DNA from: Cysteiniphilum marinum
Lineage (GTDB): Bacteria > Pseudomonadota > Gammaproteobacteria > Francisellales > Francisellaceae
Direction: 5' to 3'
DNA length: 64,000 nucleotides
NCBI RefSeq assembly: GCF_014857925.1
Contig: NZ_JACYVZ010000012.1
Location: forward strand, 1-64,000
Below, one piece after another: positions 1 to 8,937 of this stretch. Numbering within the stretch: position 1 is the stretch's first letter; the number at the start of each line of letters is the position of its first letter. The translations under genes were made by a program, and so were the position numbers. A model generated the notes under the pieces. It saw only the letters and a program-made list of their open reading frames with translations, searched no databases and was not told the DNA's origin.

Positions 1-1
1 G

Positions 2-745
2 ACTAAATACTTAGAAGACTTAGGTTACCATGTTAATCCAAAGCGTGTGCGTAGGCTATTAAGAATGATGGGGATTATGGCTATTTATCCGCAAAAGAAC
101 TTAAGTGCATCGCACCCTGCACACAAGAAATACCCCTATTTACTCAAAGACTTAACGGTTGACCAAGCAAATATGGTTTGGTGTACAGATTTGACCTACA
201 TTCGCCTAAATCAAGGCTTTATCTACTTATCTGTGATCGTGGATTGGTATAGTCGTTATGTGCTTAGTTGGGGACTTAGCAACTCTATGGAAGCCTCATT
301 TTGTGTTGGCACATTAGAAAATGCGTTATTGCATTACGGGAAGCCTGATATTTTTAACAGTGATCAAGGGTCGCAGTATACCAGTACTGAATTTACAGGG
401 CTTCTTTTAGCAAATGATATTAAGATTAGCATGGATGGTCGAGGTCGTGCCTTTGATAATATTTTTATAGAACGCTTGTGGCGTAGCGTTAAATATGAGG
501 AGGTTTACATAAAAGATTATGCTGATATGCAAGAAGCCAAACGCTCATTAAAACGATACTTTGAGTTTTACAATTATGAAAGACATCATCAAGGTCTTGC
601 GTATAAAAAACCAGCGGAGGTTTATTTCAACACTAACTATAAAAACACTGATGCCGACGCATTTAAAGAGAAACTATTATCCGGCTTAAAACCAAATGAA
701 AACATTTGTTTGAAGCCTATAGTTGATGAGTTGAATTTGCAGTAG
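2..745 (+). CDS. IS3-family transposase (OrfB, DDE integrase), 5' end outside window
   Basis: The reading frame is open from base 2 (TKYLEDLGYHVNPKRVRRL…), so the protein begins before the window; the GTG at 47 is not a real start. The first residues are the end of the HTH_21 domain that precedes the rve core in IS3 OrfB proteins. The DDE catalytic residues lie in WCTDLTYI (first Asp), FNSDQGSQYTS (second Asp) and FIERLWRSVKYEEVYI (Glu). It would catalyse cut-and-copy transposition of its own element. No frameshift is visible in the part present. A candidate right inverted repeat follows the stop codon. The family call is secure; the subgroup is not. Confidence 0.93.
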   Translation, partial: TKYLEDLGYHVNPKRVRRLLRMMGIMAIYPQKNLSASHPAHKKYPYLLKDLTVDQANMVWCTDLTYIRLNQGFIYLSVIVDWYSRYVLSWGLSNSMEASFCVGTLENALLHYGKPDIFNSDQGSQYTSTEFTGLLLANDIKISMDGRGRAFDNIFIERLWRSVKYEEVYIKDYADMQEAKRSLKRYFEFYNYERHHQGLAYKKPAEVYFNTNYKNTDADAFKEKLLSGLKPNENICLKPIVDELNLQ

Positions 746-765
746 AAAATATCCCATTTTTATTG

Positions 766-781
766 CAAAGTGGTCTAGACA
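766..781 (+). repeat. Candidate right terminal inverted repeat of the IS3-type element
   Basis: CAAAGTGGTCTAGACA lies 21 bp after the transposase stop and ends in CA, as expected for an IS3-family right end (the inward reading begins TGTCTAGACC). The matching left end is outside the window, so the call rests on position and terminal dinucleotide only. Confidence 0.5.
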
Positions 782-854
782 ATGGGGAGTACTTTATATC
801 TTAGTGTTTTTGTTGGTCCATTAACACAATAAATTATGGATTGGCAACTCGTAA

Positions 855-1058
855 ACTTTATTTTTGATTATCACTCAACCCTTGATTCGCATTAAACATG
901 AGGAAAATGCAGCCAAACATTTTTCATGTGGTGATTGTATGGAAATGAGTGCATTGGGTGCACAATTTCTCAAGCAGAATGGTTTTGATGGGACGGTAAG
1001 TGTTATGGGGATCGGTGAGGATGTTACAACAAATCATGCATTTATTGAGGTTGGCTGA
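855..1058 (+). pseudogene. Remnant with a Cys…His motif resembling papain/transglutaminase-like proteins
   Basis: The frame opens after a stop at 852 and ends with TGA at 1056-1058. It has no ATG start and no ribosome-binding site. The peptide contains HFSCGDCMEMSALGAQFL followed about 20 residues later by TNHAFIEVG. The order (Cys at the start of a helix, then His before a strand) recalls transglutaminase-like or effector-type cysteine peptidases. It lies beside an IS end and is much shorter than any such enzyme, so it is most likely a decayed fragment. The family link is inference from the motif alone. Confidence 0.35.
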
Positions 1059-1223
1059 AAGTCATGGGTAATCAGGAAATGATTTGCGATTGGTAATATT
1101 AATAATTTAAAATTATTGATATATATTTGATGTCAGCAGTTTATTAAAATTATCAACATTAGCAAAGTATTAAAGTCAACTACAAGATATATGCAAGAAG
1201 TATGGGTTGTGTATAGTGGCTAG

Positions 1224-1382
1224 TATTTTAAAAGATTAATTTCTTCAAAGCAGGCACAAGCTTTTGAAGGTATACGTCATAAAAGTAACAATAGAAAATT
1301 ATTTTATGTTGGGCTTTTAGTGACAGGTGCATCAGTGATAGTGATTGCTGCATTTATTAGCATGATGCTATCCGTTTTATAA
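1224..1382 (+). pseudogene. Possible gene remnant with one membrane segment
   Basis: This is a 52-codon open frame without a convincing start codon, between a TAG at 1221 and a TAA at 1380. It encodes a basic stretch (KSNNRKLFYV) followed by one hydrophobic segment (VTGASVIVIAAFISMML). It may be the tail of a degraded membrane protein. No family is recognised. Confidence 0.25.
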
Positions 1383-1412
1383 ATTTAATTTAAACAGTCA
1401 TTAGGAGATGTT

Positions 1413-1550
1413 ATGAAAAAGATATGTGTACTATTAGTTAGTGTTTTTATGTTAGGCTCAACAGTTGGTGCTTTTGCGCATAATACGGATTATACAGCAA
1501 ATGCAAACCATGCTTACAAGCAAAGCATAGTACAAACCCAGCAAGATTAA
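1413..1550 (+). CDS. Small secreted peptide (45 aa), paralogue of the peptide at 47110
   Basis: ATG at 1413 follows the Shine-Dalgarno TTAGGAGA. The product is a typical signal peptide (MKKICVLLVSVFMLGS then AFA) and a mature part of about 22 residues beginning HNTDYTANANHAYKQS. The mature part aligns without gaps to the peptide encoded at 47110-47298: TDY, two Asn, YKQS, VQ and a final QD are shared, about 13 of 21 positions. This conservation outside the signal peptide argues that the ORF is a real gene. It should be exported to the periplasm or medium. The function is unknown and I recognise no family. Confidence 0.65.
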   Translation: MKKICVLLVSVFMLGSTVGAFAHNTDYTANANHAYKQSIVQTQQD

Positions 1551-1648
1551 TTTTGACTCAAAGTATTAGGTAAATTGACGGTTTTAGATGTTTGAAATAA
1601 TCCTCATAAATTATTTGTGATGGGTATAAAGGCAAGGAGCTTATGTAA

Positions 1649-2317
1649 ATGCTGCTTAAAAGGGATGCAGGCTTTTTAGTGCTTGAAGGTTGTGTGTGCT
1701 ATCGAGCATTAGACGATAGGTACATAGAAAACACGATTGATTTTGCTACTAGGCACCTTTTAGAGCATGAGTGTTTAATAAGTAAAACAGATCTTGATTA
1801 CACTACTTTTAGATGGTTTGTGCAGTTATATTGTCAAGCTGCGTTGCGCCATGGTTTATCTGTTATTGCGTTGGATGCAGATAGTGGTGAGGTGATTGGT
1901 TTTGCAATTAATGAAGACCCTTACTCTGCTATTGCAGTAGATGAGAATATCTTTTATGAGGTGAGCTTAAGTTTTCATCCAATTTTAGATATAGTTTCAC
2001 TATTTAAATCAGGACTTGATGTTATCTCTACTCAGTTGCAAGCTACTTTTCATTTGCACTTGTTGGGAGTAAAGCTATGTTGGCAAGGAAATGGTATTGC
2101 TACAAGGCCTATTGAGTTATCTGAAGAAATTGCAAAGAAGAATGGTTTTCATAGTATGGTGACTATAGCAACAAATTGGCATTTGAGAAAAGGCTATGAA
2201 AAATTAGAGTATAAAATTATCGAGAATGCGCTTTGTAAGGGTTTTGTTGTTGATGGGGAAAAGCCTTTTTCACATATTGTAGATGGTGGAGTTTATTTGC
2301 TCAGTAAGAAGCTGTAA
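1649..2317 (+). CDS. GNAT-family N-acetyltransferase-like protein
   Basis: A 222-aa protein with ATG at 1649 and AAGGAG about 12 bp upstream. The central strand SVIALDADSGEVIGFAINEDP and the later CWQGNGIATRPIELSEEIAKK match the GNAT fold, in which Q/R-x-x-G-x-G/A (here QGNGIA) is the acetyl-CoA pyrophosphate loop followed by helix 3. The C-terminal WHLRKGYEKLEY resembles the usual end of the domain (…GFE…). The substrate is unknown. The gene stands alone between remnants and a transposase in an accessory zone, which suggests acquisition by transfer. Confidence 0.6.
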   Translation: MLLKRDAGFLVLEGCVCYRALDDRYIENTIDFATRHLLEHECLISKTDLDYTTFRWFVQLYCQAALRHGLSVIALDADSGEVIGFAINEDPYSAIAVDENIFYEVSLSFHPILDIVSLFKSGLDVISTQLQATFHLHLLGVKLCWQGNGIATRPIELSEEIAKKNGFHSMVTIATNWHLRKGYEKLEYKIIENALCKGFVVDGEKPFSHIVDGGVYLLSKKL

Positions 2318-2631
2318 ACATTATTTTTAATTTTTAGGCCTTGCTTGTTTAACAATCTTGAAAAATTGCGCGGGGGAACGCGGCCGTTGTTTAGCATGGA
2401 TGCTGGCACGGTTTGTTTTTTAAGAAATACTGCAACTGGCTCAGATTAGCGATATAGCAACTGTAAAGCACTTTGTGGTTGGTATAAATACACCCTCAAT
2501 AATTAACCACTAAATAAATGTACTTAATTCACTTAACATTATTAGCACAAATGGGTAATATGTGCAGCATTACAATAGTGATTTAATGAAGCTATGTTAG
2601 TAAACGAGAGAGAGCACTCCTGATATAGTTT
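2318..2631. other. Intergenic stretch without a recognised gene
   Basis: About 310 bp between the acetyltransferase and the stop of the minus-strand transposase. A short GC-rich patch (GCGCGGGGGAACGCGGCCG, near 2367) stands out from the AT-rich background. The left terminal repeat of the neighbouring insertion sequence should lie here, but I could not match it to the other end. Confidence 0.4.
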
Positions 2632-3852
2632 CTACGCTGCATTTTTATAAATATGCTGCTTAACTAAATTCCAGTCTTGAGCCCACTGGTTACTTGCTAA
2701 AGAGGTTCTAAGTTGCAATACCTTATGTGCAGACCCTCGGTTCCATTGCGCCTTATATTTCTTTTTAAACCGAGTATTAATAACACTCTCAACACCGCTT
2801 TCTATTGCACTGCTCGTGTATACTTTTCCTAATGTTCGTCTTGACTCATAATCCACTAAATATGCTTTATTATTAGCTATGTATTTCAGTAAATCATGTG
2901 CCTTATCTGCAAATTCAGTTGTTACAAGCAACCCATAAAGCTCAGATAGTCTAGTGATTGCCTCATCAGTTTTACCATGCCACACCTTCCATTTAATGGA
3001 CGTAAGTTGCTCAGACTTATCACTGTTTAATTGACCAATTAACGTATCAAACTTCTTAGATATATGATACCAGTCAAGAATATAAGTAATTGATTTGCAG
3101 TGTTTTTTAAGGGATTTTAAAACATTCCAGCAATTCTTAGCACCATCTGATAAGGCAATGACATCAGTTTGTTTGGTCAACCCCTCCTTCTTTGCGGCAA
3201 TCAAAGTCATCGCTTTAATTGATTTATGATGATCCTTATAACTTGAAGCTGCATAAGATTTTTGAGTGATTTCTCTATCTACATTATCTGTTTTTTTAGA
3301 TGCTTTTCTGACTAAATTTTCAGGGTTGTAAACTTTAGTTAGCAAAGCTTCAAAATTACCTCGGGTTGGATGCTTATCTTTAATATAACCACCATCAGTT
3401 TGCACAATTAATTCTGCTGCAGCTTTGATTTCAAAATCCTTCAGACAATCCTCATCTTGATGTATCTCATGCAAATGCTGCCCAACACGCTCAGCTGTTC
3501 TCTTTAAATTCAGCTGACCATTCACTGGTCTATGACGCTTTACTTGTGCATCTAGTTCATGCTGGGCTTCAACGAATGACATCTTAGATGCAGCAACTGC
3601 TTGCATCTCTAATAAATCAGGATGACGGTAGTCCCCAAATAAGCCTTGAATGCTATAAGCTATTAGTTTTCGACACTCATGATTAGTACATCTTCTTCTA
3701 GGTAAGTTTATCTTATGATCACTGAATACGCTGTTAAAGTTAGATTCATAAGTTCCGTAATTTCTCATTTCACTGCCACATGCTGGACAGGTATCTTCAA
3801 GATCGTAAACGGTTGATTGAAATTTTAGGTAATTATCCTGTATACGGTGCAA
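2632..3852 (-). CDS. Transposase, ISKra4-like family
   Basis: A 406-aa protein. The N-terminus carries a zinc-binding pattern (CPACGSEM…CTNHECRK). The central region has LIVQTDGGYIKD, ALSDGAKNCWNVLKSL and YILDWYHISKKFD, which are the DDE-type landmarks of ISKra4-like transposases. The C-terminus has SAIESGVESVINTRFKKKYKAQWNRG, matching the conserved Glu region followed by R-F-K…W. The frame is intact, so the element may be active. The start codon is only 54 bp from the ssrA 3' end, so the element has inserted just downstream of the tmRNA gene. ISLre2-like is a less likely alternative. Confidence 0.8.
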   Translation of the reverse strand: MHRIQDNYLKFQSTVYDLEDTCPACGSEMRNYGTYESNFNSVFSDHKINLPRRRCTNHECRKLIAYSIQGLFGDYRHPDLLEMQAVAASKMSFVEAQHELDAQVKRHRPVNGQLNLKRTAERVGQHLHEIHQDEDCLKDFEIKAAAELIVQTDGGYIKDKHPTRGNFEALLTKVYNPENLVRKASKKTDNVDREITQKSYAASSYKDHHKSIKAMTLIAAKKEGLTKQTDVIALSDGAKNCWNVLKSLKKHCKSITYILDWYHISKKFDTLIGQLNSDKSEQLTSIKWKVWHGKTDEAITRLSELYGLLVTTEFADKAHDLLKYIANNKAYLVDYESRRTLGKVYTSSAIESGVESVINTRFKKKYKAQWNRGSAHKVLQLRTSLASNQWAQDWNLVKQHIYKNAA

Positions 3853-3906
3853 TATCTCTATTTGTTCTACATGGTTGTAACCTAAATCATCTATTGGTTT
3901 TTAATT
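2632..3906 (-). mobile_element. Insertion sequence next to ssrA (ends not resolved)
   Basis: Only the transposase gene defines this element. One boundary must lie between the transposase start (3852) and the CCA end of ssrA (3907). The other lies somewhere in 2318-2631. I looked for matching terminal repeats in these flanks and found none I trust, so the given limits are approximate. Confidence 0.5.
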
Positions 3907-4317
3907 TGGTGGAGGCGGCGGGAGTTGAACCCGCGTCCGCAAACTCGCCATCTTCAGATCTACATGCTTAGATTTATCTATTATCTTTAACTTAAACTTG
4001 CCCGATAAATCAGGGCAGCATTTAAGCGAGTCTTAAGATTTAACCGCAGTGTTTAGACAGACACGTTGGCGATCTTGTGAAAGAGATGAACGAACGTAAG
4101 ATAGATCCACAAGCAAATACTATCGGTTCGTGCGTATCTAGGTTCTTAAGCTAGATTAAGCAGCTTTACGAGCAGCGAAAGCTGCATCGTTAGCTACAAC
4201 GCGTGCTTTTTTATTTTTGCCAGTTATTAGCAAATTGTAACGTGTTTTACGAGGCAGATACACCCTCGGCATGCACTGCAAGACATTGACATTCCCGTCG
4301 AAGCCATATTCGCCCCC
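3907..4317 (-). ncRNA. ssrA: Transfer-messenger RNA (tmRNA)
   Basis: On the minus strand the RNA begins GGGGGCGAATATGGCTTCGA and ends with the T-arm GGGTTCAACTCCC and CGCCTCCACCA. The first seven bases pair with the acceptor strand CGCCTCC (one G-U), and CCA is encoded. The mRNA-like part resumes at GGC (4219-4221) and encodes a 21-residue tag starting GKNKKARVVAND and ending AAFAARKAA, with TAA at 4156-4158. With the tRNA-borne Ala the tag is 22 residues. tmRNA rescues stalled ribosomes and marks the unfinished protein for proteolysis. At 411 nt it is slightly longer than the E. coli RNA. Confidence 0.97.
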
Positions 4318-4330
4318 AGTGAGGTTTGTT

Positions 4331-4359
4331 ATTGTAGGTAAGGGTATCAATAAAGGCAA
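4331..4359 (-). promoter_or_regulatory. Sigma-70 promoter of ssrA
   Basis: Read on the minus strand, TTGCCT (4354-4359) and TACAAT (4331-4336) are separated by exactly 17 bp. The -10 box ends 13 nt before the mature tmRNA 5' end, leaving room for a short leader removed by RNase P. Confidence 0.7.
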
Positions 4360-4390
4360 GTGGCAAGCTGAATTATTTTACTTATTTTGC

Positions 4391-5881
4391 TCATTTTGAT
4401 TTTTGTGCAAATCGGGCGTAGATAACAATGCCAATTAATGGTGCTAATAAACCAATAACTGAGACGGTGATTAATAAGACGCCAAGCTCACTATAATTTG
4501 CCGGTGTGCTAATGGTGTTATTGCTATGATCGATAACTTCACGTGTGACAACAAAGATTTGATTAAGGTATTTGCTAAATAGTGATCCGGCAGTTAAGGC
4601 TAGATTCATAAAGCTTGCCATTAAAGCAAACCAGGTTGCGGCATTGCCCTTAGGTGCATAACGCGCGATAAGGGCTAACATCGGAATCATTGCCAATTGG
4701 GCAAAGGGTGAGGCAATCGCGCTATCAATGAGTACAATAGTGCGTGCACCAAAACCAAAATAAACCATTGTCCATTCATGTAAGCCATAATAAAGTGCGA
4801 TAAGTGGCAGCTCTAATAAAAAGCCTGCAACAGTGAGCCATAACAGTACCCATGCGATCGACTTCTCGGTGATAAGACGCGCGAAAAACCACATACCAAC
4901 AATCGACATAAAAGCACCAATTTGTGAAAGTGTGCCAAAAAAAGCTTTGTCAAATCCAAGTACATCGATCATAAACCATTGAGCGCTAGGGCCCGCAGTA
5001 GGTGAGGCGCGAAAGATAAAGATCATAAGGGCTGCGACAAAAATAGCACGCAATAAATCTCTGGGTAATTCTTTGGTAATTGATTTAAGTAAATAGATAA
5101 TAATCACTAACGATACGACAAAGACAATCTCTTGGGCAAAAGGAATGCTACTTAAGCCGATTACAATAATAAAAACAGCGTAGATCAACCCGCCAATAAG
5201 CACGGTTTTGTTAATTGGTTTTCTCGATACTTTATCCAAGCGAATACATAAAATACCGGTAATACTAATCAATGGAATAACTAAGGTGAGCAGAAATAGA
5301 TTTTGATAACTCATCACTTGTGCAAGCCAACCACCAAGACCAGCAACCAAAAACATGCCTAGGCTTAAACTTAAGCGTCCTAAGAGTTGAACCATTGCTA
5401 GATCTTTATCGATATCTTTTTGAGGGCGTCCCTTGCGTTCAACCACCTCAACACTCATGGCGTCAGCAACAACATCCTGTAAAACAACACCAAGAACAGT
5501 TAAAAGTGATGATACAAAGAAAAGGGTGTTATCAGGTGCTAAAGCCACGATAAAAGACCAGCGCCCAGCTAATCCTGCCATAAGTAGAGAGCCACAAACC
5601 ATTAAAATCGCTGCAAGATAGATATAGGCTTTACGCTGTGAACCAAACAAGGGCAGACTGTCAACAAACTGCCCAAAAACCATTTTGATATTCCATGGTA
5701 AGCTTAACCATACACCAATAACAATAAGGCTTTCAGCTGATAAGTTTAATTGCTCTTTGACAAAAAAGGACTCACCAATGCCTGAGAAGATGCTACAACC
5801 ATAGGCAAAATAAATCATCAATAGTGGCAAATAACGTAGGCGCATCGCTTTGATTGGTTGGATTAAACTATCGACTTGCAT
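4391..5881 (-). CDS. BT1-type major facilitator transporter (folate/biopterin family-like)
   Basis: A 496-aa membrane protein with about 12 hydrophobic segments. The stretch LSLPWNIKMVFGQFVDSLPL followed by FGSQRKAYI corresponds to the hallmark of BT1-family carriers (PW-x-I-K-x-x-x-G…DS-x-P-L-F-G-x-R-R). LQDVVADAMSVEVVE matches their conserved D-x-x-A-D segment. The known eukaryotic members carry folate or pterins; bacterial members are mostly uncharacterised, so the substrate is left open. It stands alone between ssrA and the divergent yebC. Confidence 0.7.
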   Translation of the reverse strand: MQVDSLIQPIKAMRLRYLPLLMIYFAYGCSIFSGIGESFFVKEQLNLSAESLIVIGVWLSLPWNIKMVFGQFVDSLPLFGSQRKAYIYLAAILMVCGSLLMAGLAGRWSFIVALAPDNTLFFVSSLLTVLGVVLQDVVADAMSVEVVERKGRPQKDIDKDLAMVQLLGRLSLSLGMFLVAGLGGWLAQVMSYQNLFLLTLVIPLISITGILCIRLDKVSRKPINKTVLIGGLIYAVFIIVIGLSSIPFAQEIVFVVSLVIIIYLLKSITKELPRDLLRAIFVAALMIFIFRASPTAGPSAQWFMIDVLGFDKAFFGTLSQIGAFMSIVGMWFFARLITEKSIAWVLLWLTVAGFLLELPLIALYYGLHEWTMVYFGFGARTIVLIDSAIASPFAQLAMIPMLALIARYAPKGNAATWFALMASFMNLALTAGSLFSKYLNQIFVVTREVIDHSNNTISTPANYSELGVLLITVSVIGLLAPLIGIVIYARFAQKSK

Positions 5882-6080
5882 ATTAAAATAATCCTTGCCT
5901 GATATTCCTTGTAATATTAAGCATAGCTAAGATTATCTAATTTACAAAAATCATATCAAACGCACTAATCACGGCATTGTTTTGCCATCTTTTATGATAC
6001 AATTGCCGCGTTTTATTAAGCTGAATGCAAAAAATAGCAAATATCTAAAAGAATATATAAAGAGTAAAAGAGGTTTTGAT

Positions 6081-6833
6081 ATGGCTGGTCACAGTAAATG
6101 GGCAAACATTAAACATAAAAAAGCAAAAGAAGATGCTAAGCGTGGTAAGGTTTTTACTAAGCTGATTCGTGAGATCACCGTTGCCGCACGCTTGGGTGGC
6201 GGGGACAAAGATTCAAACCCACGTTTACGCGCGGCAGTGGCAACCGCATTATCGAATAATATGACCAAAGATACGATTGAGCGCGCGATTAAGAAAGGTG
6301 CTGGTGGTGAAGAAGGTGGAAACTTAGAAGAAATTCGTTATGAGGGTTACGGTCCTGCGGGTGTTGCATTTATCGTTGATTGTATGACCGATAATCGCAA
6401 TCGTACGGTGGCTGAGGTGCGTCACGCCTTTACCAAAGCCGGCGGCAATTTGGGTACGGATGGTTCAGTGGCGTATATGTTTAATAAAAAGGGCATTATC
6501 AGTTTTGAGACCGGCTTAGATGAAGATATGGTGATGGAAGTCGCCCTTGAAGCTGGTGCTGAAGATATTGTGAGTTTTGATGATGGTGCGATTGATGTTA
6601 TTACCGATCCTAATACATTCTCAGAAGTCAATGATGCTTTAGAAGCTAAAGGCTTAAAAGCAATCTCGGCTGAGATTACAATGGATGCGGATGTTAAAAC
6701 CAATATTGACGATGCCGAAATTGCACAAAAGATTATGAATATGATCGATCGCTTAGAGGATCTTGATGATGTGCAAAGCGTCTATAGCAATGTCGAGTTT
6801 GATGAAAGTGTTATGGATGCGCTTAATTCGTGA
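6081..6833 (+). CDS. yebC: YebC/PmpR-family regulatory protein
   Basis: The protein starts at 6081 ([18 protein letters not shown]) behind AAAAGAGG. This N-terminus is invariant in the family, so the in-frame upstream ATG at 5982 is not the start. At 250 aa the length is normal. Other family landmarks are [24 protein letters not shown] and [13 protein letters not shown]. YebC proteins are cytosolic; members have been described as transcription regulators and as factors that relieve ribosome stalling. The TGA overlaps the GTG start of ruvC, so yebC, ruvC and ruvA form one operon. Confidence 0.97.
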   Translation: MAGHSKWANIKHKKAKEDAKRGKVFTKLIREITVAARLGGGDKDSNPRLRAAVATALSNNMTKDTIERAIKKGAGGEEGGNLEEIRYEGYGPAGVAFIVDCMTDNRNRTVAEVRHAFTKAGGNLGTDGSVAYMFNKKGIISFETGLDEDMVMEVALEAGAEDIVSFDDGAIDVITDPNTFSEVNDALEAKGLKAISAEITMDADVKTNIDDAEIAQKIMNMIDRLEDLDDVQSVYSNVEFDESVMDALNS

Positions 6834-7345
6834 TTATTTTAGGCATTGATCCAGGCTCGCGCATTACTGGATTTGGTGTAATCAAAGTGCAGGCAAAAGA
6901 ATGTTTGTATGTTACCAGTGGTTGTATCCGTATTACTAAAGAAGCAACCGCTGAGCGCTTAAAACAAATTCAAGATGGGATTAATGATATTGTTTCGGCT
7001 TATTGCCCAACGGAAGCGGCAATTGAACAGATCTTTATGTTTCAAAATCCAGGAGCTGCATTGAAACTCGGACAAGCACGAGGTGTAGCCATGTGCGCTT
7101 TAGCAAATCAAAATCTCACGATTAACGAATACTCAGCTAAGCAAGTTAAGCAGGCCGTTGTCGGAAATGGTAATGCAACAAAGTTTCAAGTGCAGCATAT
7201 GGTGCAATCTTTTTTGCAATTAAGTAGCAAACCACAGGCTGATGCTGCAGATGCTTTGGCGATTGCGATTTGTCATTTTCACAGTCGCAATAGTTTGCAG
7301 TTTATTCCAGGAGCCAACAAAATTGTACGAGGACGATTACGATGA
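6830..7345 (+). CDS. ruvC: Crossover junction endodeoxyribonuclease RuvC
   Basis: A 171-aa Holliday-junction resolvase. The acidic catalytic residues are visible in [17 protein letters not shown] (Asp near residue 6), [13 protein letters not shown] (Glu) and [13 protein letters not shown] (two Asp near the C-terminus). The start is GTG at 6830, overlapping the yebC stop (GTGA), and the stop overlaps the ruvA ATG (ATGA), which indicates translational coupling. It cleaves junctions processed by RuvAB in recombinational repair. Confidence 0.97.
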   Translation: MIILGIDPGSRITGFGVIKVQAKECLYVTSGCIRITKEATAERLKQIQDGINDIVSAYCPTEAAIEQIFMFQNPGAALKLGQARGVAMCALANQNLTINEYSAKQVKQAVVGNGNATKFQVQHMVQSFLQLSSKPQADAADALAIAICHFHSRNSLQFIPGANKIVRGRLR

Positions 7346-7989
7346 TTGGAAGAATAAAGGGTGAGCTTATCGAAAAGCAGCCACCATTGATATTGGTTGA
7401 AGCAGCTGGTGTCGGTTATGAGGTATGGGTACCAATGAGCTCGATTTATAAGCTGGGTGATGTTGGGCAAGAAGTGATACTGCATACCCATTTTGTTGTG
7501 CGTGAAGATGCGCAGCAACTTTATGGCTTTGCCACTAAGTCAGATCGTAGATTATTCCAAGAGCTTATTAAGATCAATGGCATTGGTGCTAAGATGGCGC
7601 TAGCAATCTTATCGGGTATGGACGGGGTAACTTTTGTCAGCTGTATTGAGTCACAAGATCATGGGTTGTTATGCACGATTCCAGGCGTTGGTAAAAAAAC
7701 GGCGGAGCGTATTATTATTGAGATGAAAGATAAGATCACAAAATTAGTCCTTGAGTTAGATGCTTTAACACAGAATATGCCACATACTACAGAAGAGAGT
7801 GCAAGTCATGTTCATTCAGGTAATACAAGCTATCAGGCAAGTTCAGCGGTGCACCAAGCGATTGATGCACTGGAAGCACTTGGTTATAAGCGTAAAGAAG
7901 CTGAGAAATACGTGCATAAAGTCAAAAATGACGCTGATAGTGTCGAGAGCCTTATTCGTTTGGCATTGCAAGGGACGCAAAAGGTATAA
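7342..7989 (+). CDS. ruvA: Holliday junction branch migration protein RuvA
   Basis: A 215-aa protein. The N-terminal OB-fold begins [15 protein letters not shown]. The helix-hairpin-helix motifs are [15 protein letters not shown] and [18 protein letters not shown]. The C-terminal domain, which contacts RuvB, includes [18 protein letters not shown]. It forms the tetramer that holds the four-way junction. It is coupled to ruvC by ATGA. The usual partner ruvB does not follow here; the next gene encodes an unrelated exported protein. Confidence 0.97.
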   Translation: MIGRIKGELIEKQPPLILVEAAGVGYEVWVPMSSIYKLGDVGQEVILHTHFVVREDAQQLYGFATKSDRRLFQELIKINGIGAKMALAILSGMDGVTFVSCIESQDHGLLCTIPGVGKKTAERIIIEMKDKITKLVLELDALTQNMPHTTEESASHVHSGNTSYQASSAVHQAIDALEALGYKRKEAEKYVHKVKNDADSVESLIRLALQGTQKV

Positions 7990-8106
7990 AAGACGCAAAA
8001 GATGTAAAGGTTATTTGCTATAAAACATTCTTCACTTAAATAAAAACTTTGTTAAGCTAATCGACGAATATTTTACATGGACAAATAGAAGGTGAGAGAT
8101 TAACTT

Positions 8107-8937
8107 ATGAAAAAAGTCAAAAAAATGGAAAAAATCGTTAAAACATTATCGTTACCACTGATAGGTATGGGCTTAATGTCATCAGCAGTTGCAATGACAA
8201 ATTACCAAGGTCCTAATCAGACAAAAGCACTATTTATATTACATAATGCGCATGTAAATCCTTTATACAAGCCCGTGCTTCAAGTGCCTGCTAAAGATAA
8301 CCTAAAAGGGCATGCTAATGTGTATCAGGGGGAATATGCCGTATATATTCCTATTAAAGGGGATGAGTCATTATTGACACTGCTAAAAGAAGTCAATACG
8401 TTGGCATACCCTGATATGGCAACAAGAGTTATGACAACGCCGCATATTAGTGTCATTCAAGGTGTATTTAAGGGCAAAAACTATCAAGAGTTGGTTGAAG
8501 CGGTTACTCAATTGGCGAAAAACACCAAAGCGCAAGAGGTGACTTTAGCCAAGAACTTCAGCGTGGCAGGAGATACCTTATCTTTGGATGTTGCCGGAGA
8601 TAACGCCTTTTTGAATGAGCTTAATGCAGAGTTAACGGCCAAAACGCACCCCAATGCACCAACGCATCAAACGATTGTTGCTATTGAAGAAGGGCATGCA
8701 GATCTTACGCAAATGCAAAGTGGTAGCGCGTGGCGTGATTATAATATTCCAGGCAGCAATCGCTCACATATCACAGCGGTTTATAACAAAGGTAATAGTG
8801 AATTGGCTACCAAAGCAAATAAGTTACTCAATAACAAAAGCTATAGCGTAATGGTTGATAGCATCGCAATTGCCAAAATGGATGATAATGGTAATTTATA
8901 TGGCAAGCCGATTTTTGTTGCTCAATTCAAATCATGA
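8107..8937 (+). CDS. Exported protein resembling 2H phosphoesterases
   Basis: A 276-aa protein with an N-terminal signal peptide (basic start, hydrophobic core LSLPLIGMGLMSSAVA). Two H-x-S/T motifs are present: TPHISVIQGVF (His about 113) and RSHITAVY (His about 221). They are about 108 residues apart and each is followed by a hydrophobic strand. The end of the chain, VDSIAIAKMDDNGN, fits the last strand of the 2H (LigT-like) fold. Such enzymes hydrolyse or ligate 2',3'-cyclic or other phosphodiester bonds; an exported form is unusual. The stop overlaps the tag start (ATGA), so the two genes are cotranscribed. The function is inferred from motifs. Confidence 0.55.
   Translation: MKKVKKMEKIVKTLSLPLIGMGLMSSAVAMTNYQGPNQTKALFILHNAHVNPLYKPVLQVPAKDNLKGHANVYQGEYAVYIPIKGDESLLTLLKEVNTLAYPDMATRVMTTPHISVIQGVFKGKNYQELVEAVTQLAKNTKAQEVTLAKNFSVAGDTLSLDVAGDNAFLNELNAELTAKTHPNAPTHQTIVAIEEGHADLTQMQSGSAWRDYNIPGSNRSHITAVYNKGNSELATKANKLLNNKSYSVMVDSIAIAKMDDNGNLYGKPIFVAQFKS

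Noticed and set aside
864-1058. Functional small gene starting at TTG 864
   Set aside because: No ribosome-binding site, and the conserved-looking motif begins almost at the start of the open frame; a remnant is more likely.
3907-3971. Possible attachment-site duplicate of the ssrA 3' end in the left 3.9 kb
   Set aside because: I searched by eye for the T-arm and acceptor sequence in 1-3900 and found no second copy.
4156-4359. 67-codon open frame on the minus strand ending …AAFAARKAA
   Set aside because: It is the tmRNA. Only its last 21 codons are translated, as the proteolysis tag.
5982-6080. N-terminal extension of yebC from an upstream ATG
   Set aside because: The YebC N-terminus [14 protein letters not shown] is invariant and has its own Shine-Dalgarno; the extra 33 residues are promoter/leader sequence.
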